Assembly: GCF_006539525.1 (NCBI RefSeq)
Contig: NZ_BJNE01000007.1
Coordinates: 62,001 to 126,000, forward strand
DNA length: 64,000 nt
Source: Glutamicibacter nicotianae
Lineage (GTDB): Bacteria; Actinomycetota; Actinomycetes; Actinomycetales; Micrococcaceae
Reading direction: 5' to 3'
Shown here in pieces: positions 59,174-64,000 of this stretch. The notes below the pieces were generated by a model, which worked only from the letters and a program-made list of their open reading frames with translations, had not been told where the DNA came from and searched no databases. Position 1 is the first letter of the stretch. Each line of letters begins with the position of its first letter. The translations under genes and the position numbers were made by a program.

Positions 59174-60484
59174 TTAGATCAAGAATGGGCGCCCACCGTG
59201 CACGCGCACTGCATGGGCGTTGATACCTATGGGATGCAGGTCGATCCGGTCGATCTCGGCCCGCTTGTTATTGTCGAAGTCATCGCCAAGAACTGAGTCG
59301 CCATTCGGCGTCTTAACCGCCAGGCGTCGTTTGCTGCGGTTCAGCGGTTCGCGTGCGGATTCCGGAGAGTAGTAGGCGCTCGCCTGTTTCCCTCCCCCAT
59401 AGAGCCAGGATGCCCGCACGGCAATCGGGCGCGAGCCCCATCCGCTTAATCCCGCGATGACCAAACGCTGGCCGGTTCCTTCAAGCAGTTTCCCATTCAG
59501 GTTCTCCCCGTAGACCCAGGGCTGGGCCGCAATGCCCAGGAACTCCTCGTGGGAGAGCTGATTGACCGCATACACCCCGTGCTCGGGGCAAACCTCGGAA
59601 CAGAAAATGAATCGCGGATCTTCGAATTCCGTCTTGGATCCGTTCTTGTCGTCGTTCCGGCACAGGCAATTCGCGGTTTCATCCGTGTCGATGAGGATCG
59701 CGTTTCCGCAGGCCCGTAAAGAGGTTGGGCCGATCCGGTGATCCGCTGGCACTTCGAGTGCGAAAAGGCCCATTGCTTGCAGGTGCATCCAGCGCAATAC
59801 GCTGATCAGCAAGCTGATGCCCAACAGGATTGCCGCGGCCAACACGTCAAGCCGGTATCCTTCATCCAAGTCATGCAACGAATGCACTTCTGTGCTGATC
59901 AGTTCCCAGCCCAGCCGGAGAATCGGATAAGCCAGGGCGCCCAACGCCAGTTTCCAGACCGTGGGCGACATTTGCTTGGTGATTCCGAAATCGCGTTCCT
60001 GACCCGCGGCCAGTTCGATGCCGCCTGTTGCTTCACGTTTCCAGGATTTCAGCTGGCGTCTGAACCGGGCATCGAGGATGACTACTGTCAGGGAGAGCAG
60101 AAGGAAATAGGCCATCGACAGCATCAGCATCCGTTGCAGATCCCCGGCAGGGGCCAGCAGCAAATAAACTCCAGCTGCTACACCCAATCCCATCCACGGT
60201 GCTTGCCGGCCGCCGCCGAAGATCATGGCGAGGACGGTAGCGATCATCGAAAAGGACGCGATATGCCAGAAACCCTGGTCGAGGTACGGCGAATGCAGAA
60301 GATCTTGACGGACGAGGATCACTAAAGCAACCAGTGGAAGCCAGGTGGCTGCCGCCACCCAGAAATTGGGAATGGTGCGTGGAACGGACGCCCATTCTTC
60401 GTGGCTGACCTGGCGCATCGGGATCTGACGCCCGGCAACGGTACCTGCCGCGTAGCCTGCCTGCGAATTCCTTGCCGTTGCCAT
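59174..60484 (-). CDS. Six-helix membrane protein with Cys-rich C-terminal domain, unrecognised
   Basis: A 436-residue protein with no family recognised. Six hydrophobic segments lie at about 41-58, 72-90, 96-112, 118-137, 176-193 and 212-230, after a polar N-terminus of 40 residues. The remaining 200 residues are soluble and contain five cysteines: Cys259, Cys273, Cys275, Cys295 and Cys299, spaced like a metal-binding or Fe-S motif (CLC and CSEVC). The tail is charged and ends in HGGRPFLI. It is alone between the HNH gene and rpsA, with a palindrome upstream. It may be a membrane-anchored sensor or enzyme; no function is claimed. Confidence 0.7.
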   Translation of the reverse strand: MATARNSQAGYAAGTVAGRQIPMRQVSHEEWASVPRTIPNFWVAAATWLPLVALVILVRQDLLHSPYLDQGFWHIASFSMIATVLAMIFGGGRQAPWMGLGVAAGVYLLLAPAGDLQRMLMLSMAYFLLLSLTVVILDARFRRQLKSWKREATGGIELAAGQERDFGITKQMSPTVWKLALGALAYPILRLGWELISTEVHSLHDLDEGYRLDVLAAAILLGISLLISVLRWMHLQAMGLFALEVPADHRIGPTSLRACGNAILIDTDETANCLCRNDDKNGSKTEFEDPRFIFCSEVCPEHGVYAVNQLSHEEFLGIAAQPWVYGENLNGKLLEGTGQRLVIAGLSGWGSRPIAVRASWLYGGGKQASAYYSPESAREPLNRSKRRLAVKTPNGDSVLGDDFDNNKRAEIDRIDLHPIGINAHAVRVHGGRPFLI

Positions 60485-60521
60485 GTGCTTATACCTGTCG
60501 TTTGCGAATCCACCTGATCGG

Positions 60522-60536
60522 TAGACTTTTAGTCTA
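60522..60536. promoter_or_regulatory. Palindrome upstream of the Cys-tailed membrane protein gene
   Basis: TAGACT-TTT-AGTCTA is a perfect 6-bp inverted repeat about 40 bp upstream of the gene start, at operator position. TAGACT itself could be a -10 hexamer. Confidence 0.35.
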
Positions 60537-60658
60537 GCGTCAGCAGGTATTAATCTCAGTGCTCCTCGGGAGCTATTTCTGGCCGGCCACCGTCAGCATA
60601 AATAATTACGAAGAAGACTGGCCGCAGCGATAAACCGGACATATCCACGGGTTAACGA

Positions 60659-60693
60659 ACGAAGGTCCAACCCTTGCAGGGTTGGACCTTCGT
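60659..60693 (-). terminator. Terminator of rpsA
   Basis: A perfect 15-bp stem (60659-60673 with 60679-60693) with a 5-nt loop, 48 bp after the rpsA stop. Confidence 0.8.
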
Positions 60694-60741
60694 AGATCAG
60701 CTAAAGCTAATCACGATTTCCGCACGTGGCAGAAGCCGGAA

Positions 60742-62217
60742 TTAGTTGCCGGTCAGCTTCTCGCGCAGTGCAGCCAGTGCTTCGTCCGAAGCCAGGGTGC
60801 CTGCATCGGTGGCTGGTGCCTCCGAGGAGTACGAAGCTGGAGCTGGCTCGGAACCACCGGCAGCAGCAGGCTCAGCTTCTGCATCGGCGGCGATTGCGGC
60901 AGCAACCTGCTTCTTGTGCGCTTCCCAACGCTCCTGGGCAGCAGCGTACTGTGCTTCCCATGCAGCGCGCTGAGCGTCGAAGCCCTCGAGCCATTCGTTC
61001 GACTCTGGGTCGAAGCCCTCTGGGTACTTGTAGTTGCCGGCCTCGTCGTACTCTGCAGCCATGCCGTAGAGTGCTGGGTCGAACTCGGTGCCCTCTGGGT
61101 CAACACCTTCGTTAGCCTGCTTGAGCGACAGCGAGATGCGGCGGCGCTCCAGGTCGATGTCGATGACCTTGACGAACAGCTCGTCGCCCACGGAGACAAC
61201 CTGCTCGGCCAGTTCAACGTGGCGAACTGCCAGCTCGGAGATGTGAACCAGGCCTTCGATGCCGTCTTCGACGCGTACGAACGCACCGAATGGAACCAGC
61301 TTGGTAACCTTGCCCGGTACAACCTGACCCAGTGCGTGGGTGCGGGCGAAGGTCTGCCATGGATCTTCCTGGGTAGCCTTCAGCGACAAGGAAACGCGCT
61401 CGCGGTCCAGATCGACTTCCAGAACCTCGACGGTGACTTCCTGGCCAACCTCGACAACCTCGGATGGGTGGTCGATGTGCTTCCAGGACAGCTCGGAAAC
61501 GTGTACCAGGCCGTCTACGCCGCCCAGGTCCACGAAGGCACCGAAGTTGACGATGGAGGAAACAACGCCCGGACGAACCTGGCCCTTTTCCAGCTTGTTG
61601 AGGAAGGTCGAGCGGACCTCGGACTGGGTCTGCTCGAGCCATGCACGGCGGGAGAGCACAACGTTGTTGCGGTTCTTGTCCAGCTCGATGATCTTGGCTT
61701 CGATTTCCTGGCCGATGTATGGAGCCAGGTCGCGCACACGGCGCATCTCGACGAGCGATGCTGGCAGGAAGCCACGCAGGCCGATGTCCAGGATGAGGCC
61801 ACCCTTGACAACCTCGATGACGGTACCGGTAACGACGCCGTCCTCTTCCTTGATCTTTTCGATGTCGCCCCAAGCGCGCTCGTACTGTGCACGCTTCTTG
61901 GACAGGATCAGGCGGCCTTCCTTGTCTTCCTTGGTCAGGACCAAGGCTTCGACGCTGTCGCCAACGGTGACAACTTCACCTGGGTCGACGTCGTGCTTGA
62001 TGGAAAGCTCGCGGGAAGGGATGACACCTTCGGTCTTGTAACCGATGTCGAGCAGAACTTCGTCGTGGTCAACCTTGACGACGGTGCCTTCGACGAGGTC
62101 ACCATCGTTGAAGTACTTGATGGTGGCATCGACTGCGGCCAAGAAGTCCTCAGCAGATCCAATGTCGTTGATTGCGACGACTGGTGCGCTGTTGTTCTCG
62201 TTCGAGGTGATGGTCAT
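60742..62217 (-). CDS. rpsA: 30S ribosomal protein S1
   Basis: A 491-residue S1 protein with four S1/OB domains at about 36-105, 122-188, 207-277 and 294-363, the last two with GAFVDLGGVDGLVHVSEL and GAFVRVEDGIEGLVHISEL. They are followed by a long acidic, Ala/Glu/Pro-rich tail of about 125 residues. S1 binds mRNA leaders on the ribosome. Actinobacterial S1 usually has four domains instead of the six of E. coli. ATG at 62217 has CGGAG upstream; the open frame runs to 62307 but is not family-like. Confidence 0.95.
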   Translation of the reverse strand: MTITSNENNSAPVVAINDIGSAEDFLAAVDATIKYFNDGDLVEGTVVKVDHDEVLLDIGYKTEGVIPSRELSIKHDVDPGEVVTVGDSVEALVLTKEDKEGRLILSKKRAQYERAWGDIEKIKEEDGVVTGTVIEVVKGGLILDIGLRGFLPASLVEMRRVRDLAPYIGQEIEAKIIELDKNRNNVVLSRRAWLEQTQSEVRSTFLNKLEKGQVRPGVVSSIVNFGAFVDLGGVDGLVHVSELSWKHIDHPSEVVEVGQEVTVEVLEVDLDRERVSLSLKATQEDPWQTFARTHALGQVVPGKVTKLVPFGAFVRVEDGIEGLVHISELAVRHVELAEQVVSVGDELFVKVIDIDLERRRISLSLKQANEGVDPEGTEFDPALYGMAAEYDEAGNYKYPEGFDPESNEWLEGFDAQRAAWEAQYAAAQERWEAHKKQVAAAIAADAEAEPAAAGGSEPAPASYSSEAPATDAGTLASDEALAALREKLTGN

Positions 62218-62435
62218 GTAGTAGGGACTCCGATGTGGATAGATTTGATCAGTCGAAACCCCGGAAGTCCCGGAATTTCGAAGGGGGTAAAACTTGATTG
62301 CGGACACGGCAAAGCCATGGCACGCTGTTCAAGTCTACGCGCCTACCACACCGCGGGTCAAAGCGTAACCCGCTAACATCCACGCCAGCATTTTGTGAAC
62401 TTCGTCATATATATCCGGTTTTCGCCCCCATCCCG

Positions 62436-63749
62436 CTAAAAACCGTGTGGCGTGAATCCCTCGCGCGCCACGCTGAACGCGCGCCGCCAGTTCCCTGCGC
62501 CTGCCCCGCCGACCAGTTCTGCACGGCCGGAATCCAGCAATTGATCAAGTTGCACTGTCCCGAGATAGAGGCCAGCCACCTCCCTTTCAGAGAGCGCGAC
62601 CAGCGGCAGGTCGGGATCGGACTGCCCTTCGTCGATTCGGGTCACCGTGGCGCGGGCATCGGCCACGTCGAAGAGGTAGGTCCCGGAAATCAAATCCATC
62701 CGGTCGTTCACGCGCAACAGCAACCGGGCATCATGCTGGTAACCGCGAACCTGGAAAGCGGCGGCAACATCCAGCACGCGCAGCCATAGCGAATCCTCGA
62801 TGGAACGCACGTGGTAGTCCCGCACGTTGTCCAGCACCTGGCGCAGCGGATCGGCCACCGGACCTTGGCCATGCACTTCCTCCACCAGATCATGGTTGCC
62901 CAGATATTCGAAGAGCTTGATCCGGGCGGCATCGCTGGTGGCGATCAGCTTGTGCACCACGAGCTTCGCCTTTGGTTCGTCCCAGCCGCCGAACTTGTAG
63001 GTGGCGAACCCGCCGAGCTGGCCGGCATCGTCGTAGTAGGCGGCAAAGCGCAGGTTCTTCGGCTTGTCCAAGGTCTCCCAGTTGTCCCAGCGGCCCAGGG
63101 CGTAGCCATTGTCGTACTCGGTGCTGTCCACGGAGCCGAAGGTCCGCTCGAACGCGCGGACGGCCAGCGCGGAGTAGTCAGCTTCGAGGCGGGCAGGATC
63201 GGCGTCCACCACCTTGCCCGGCAGCTGGACTCGCAGCTTCAACCCGCCGGCGCATTTGAGCGTGAAACGGCATTGGAAGGTGGCCGGTTCGAAACCGTAC
63301 CGCCCATAGATCGTCGCTTCCGATGCGGTCAACGCGGCCAGCGGGAATCCTTCCTGCTGGGCATAGGCCAGATCGGCAGTAATCTGCCTGCCCAGCACGC
63401 CGCGCCGCCGATAGCTCGGGGCCACGGTGACCGAAGTGATCTTGTGCGCCGGTACCGGTTCGCCGCCTCCGGCATTGAGCAGCCCAGGAAATGCCCCGTA
63501 GGTGTGCACCGGTTCGGTTGCATGGCGCGAGTGCGGTTCGGCGTGCGGGTCGAACACGAGGCAGAAGCGCATTTTCTGCGCGTAGGTCAGGTCCAGGTAG
63601 TTCTTCCAGTTGGGCTCGTCCGGCAGCTGCTCGTAGAACCCGATCCCGGTGGCCCGATGGAACAGCTTGATCGCTTCGTCGAGTTCCCCGCTTCGCGCAT
63701 CGGCCTGGAAGGTCCGGGTTTCCAGCTGCGGCTGGGGCTCTGTTCTCAT
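62436..63749 (-). CDS. Eis-like GNAT acetyltransferase
   Basis: A 437-residue protein in the Eis family layout: an N-terminal GNAT domain with ITSVTVAPSYRRRGVLGRQI (acetyl-CoA loop) and EATIYGRYGFEPAT, a second degenerate GNAT domain and a C-terminal SCP2-like region, ending in the free-carboxylate tail TPHGF. Mycobacterial Eis acetylates aminoglycosides and host proteins; the physiological substrate here is unknown. ATG at 63749 has AAGGAGC directly upstream; the open frame to 63938 runs through the neighbouring gene and is not used. Confidence 0.88.
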   Translation of the reverse strand: MRTEPQPQLETRTFQADARSGELDEAIKLFHRATGIGFYEQLPDEPNWKNYLDLTYAQKMRFCLVFDPHAEPHSRHATEPVHTYGAFPGLLNAGGGEPVPAHKITSVTVAPSYRRRGVLGRQITADLAYAQQEGFPLAALTASEATIYGRYGFEPATFQCRFTLKCAGGLKLRVQLPGKVVDADPARLEADYSALAVRAFERTFGSVDSTEYDNGYALGRWDNWETLDKPKNLRFAAYYDDAGQLGGFATYKFGGWDEPKAKLVVHKLIATSDAARIKLFEYLGNHDLVEEVHGQGPVADPLRQVLDNVRDYHVRSIEDSLWLRVLDVAAAFQVRGYQHDARLLLRVNDRMDLISGTYLFDVADARATVTRIDEGQSDPDLPLVALSEREVAGLYLGTVQLDQLLDSGRAELVGGAGAGNWRRAFSVAREGFTPHGF

Positions 63750-63819
63750 CGTGCTCCTTGGCGTGGAAGTCGGCTGGTCACAGTCTATGCCCCTGCTGGC
63801 CTGTTGCAAGGGGAAGGCC

Positions 63820-64000
63820 TCACCAGGCATCGGAGAGCTTGGCGAATCGCAGGCCTGAATCCAGCGCCTGGACCAGCCCAAGTGCCAGGCCCTTCGCCGT
63901 GCCCGAAGCTGGCTGGTTGAAGTGCCCGATGCCGACATCCCCGGCGCGCAGCTGGCTAACCTGCGCGGCGACGGTCGTCGCGTCGAAGCTCGCCCCGGCG
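63820..64000 (-). CDS. Polysaccharide deacetylase-like protein, C-terminal fragment
   Basis: A minus-strand frame open to the window edge encodes the last 60 residues of a protein: LRAGDVGIGHFNQPASGTA and GLRFAKLSDAW at the end. The histidine in GHFNQP and the surrounding pattern match the C-terminal part of NodB/CE4 polysaccharide deacetylases. The N-terminus and metal-binding motifs lie outside the window, so the call is provisional. Confidence 0.5.
   Translation of the reverse strand, partial: AGASFDATTVAAQVSQLRAGDVGIGHFNQPASGTAKGLALGLVQALDSGLRFAKLSDAW

Overview
The window reads as chromosomal DNA of a high-GC Gram-positive of the family Micrococcaceae. The gene content, moderate GC, use of GTG/TTG starts and many apparently leaderless starts fit an Arthrobacter/Glutamicibacter-type organism; this assignment is an inference from synteny and protein character, not from a database search. 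No rRNA, tRNA, insertion sequence, prophage or CRISPR array was seen.

Layout. 1-3.7 kb: biotin-transport module (EcfT-type BioN cut by the window edge, BioY) coupled to an AMP-forming acyl-CoA ligase and a thiolase-fold protein that lacks its second catalytic cysteine. 3.7-9.0 kb, minus strand: SUF iron-sulfur assembly operon sufR-sufB-sufD-sufC-sufT, followed beyond a terminator by a second DUF59/SufT paralog with its own possible iron box. 9.1-13.6 kb: ABC exporter (ATPase gene interrupted by an in-frame TGA), ctaA and, convergent, ctaB for heme A synthesis. 14.4-22.4 kb: tkt-tal-pgi-zwf-opcA-pgl, a compact pentose-phosphate operon. 22.5-25.7 kb: D-amino-acid oxidase and a KtrB/KtrA potassium uptake pair. 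25.8-36.3 kb, minus: HAD-plsC-uvrC-rapZ-yvcK-whiA, sodA, and gap-pgk-tpiA-secG. Much of 4-36 kb follows a gene order widely kept in Actinobacteria, including Mycobacterium, but sufS and sufU are absent from their usual place.

36.4-41.6 kb: uvrA with an SOS-like box, a multiply frameshifted beta-propeller pseudogene (two lesions are exact 7-bp tandem duplications) and a GntR regulator. 41.6-51.1 kb: accessory and housekeeping enzymes (MBL hydrolase, GNATs, Tam-type methyltransferase, DUF3516 helicase plus Nudix, phosphotransferase, YdjM-type membrane protein, S33 peptidase, MarR). 51.2-52.5 kb: a TerC/Alx-type membrane protein under a likely yybP-ykoY manganese riboswitch. 52.5-64 kb: uvrB, a small membrane protein, coaE, YigZ/IMPACT protein, RlmG-like methyltransferase, DUF222-HNH protein, an unrecognised six-helix membrane protein with a Cys-rich tail, rpsA, an Eis-like acetyltransferase and the 3' end of a polysaccharide-deacetylase-like gene.

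Themes: central carbon flux, redox cofactors and metal handling sit together, with DNA repair genes (uvrA, uvrB, uvrC) spaced across the right half. I see no wholly new multigene system. The best leads are the BioY-linked ligase/degenerate-thiolase pair, the duplicated SufT with a possible iron box, the Mn riboswitch, the repeated -10/N6/start-codon arrangement, and the Cys-tailed membrane protein.
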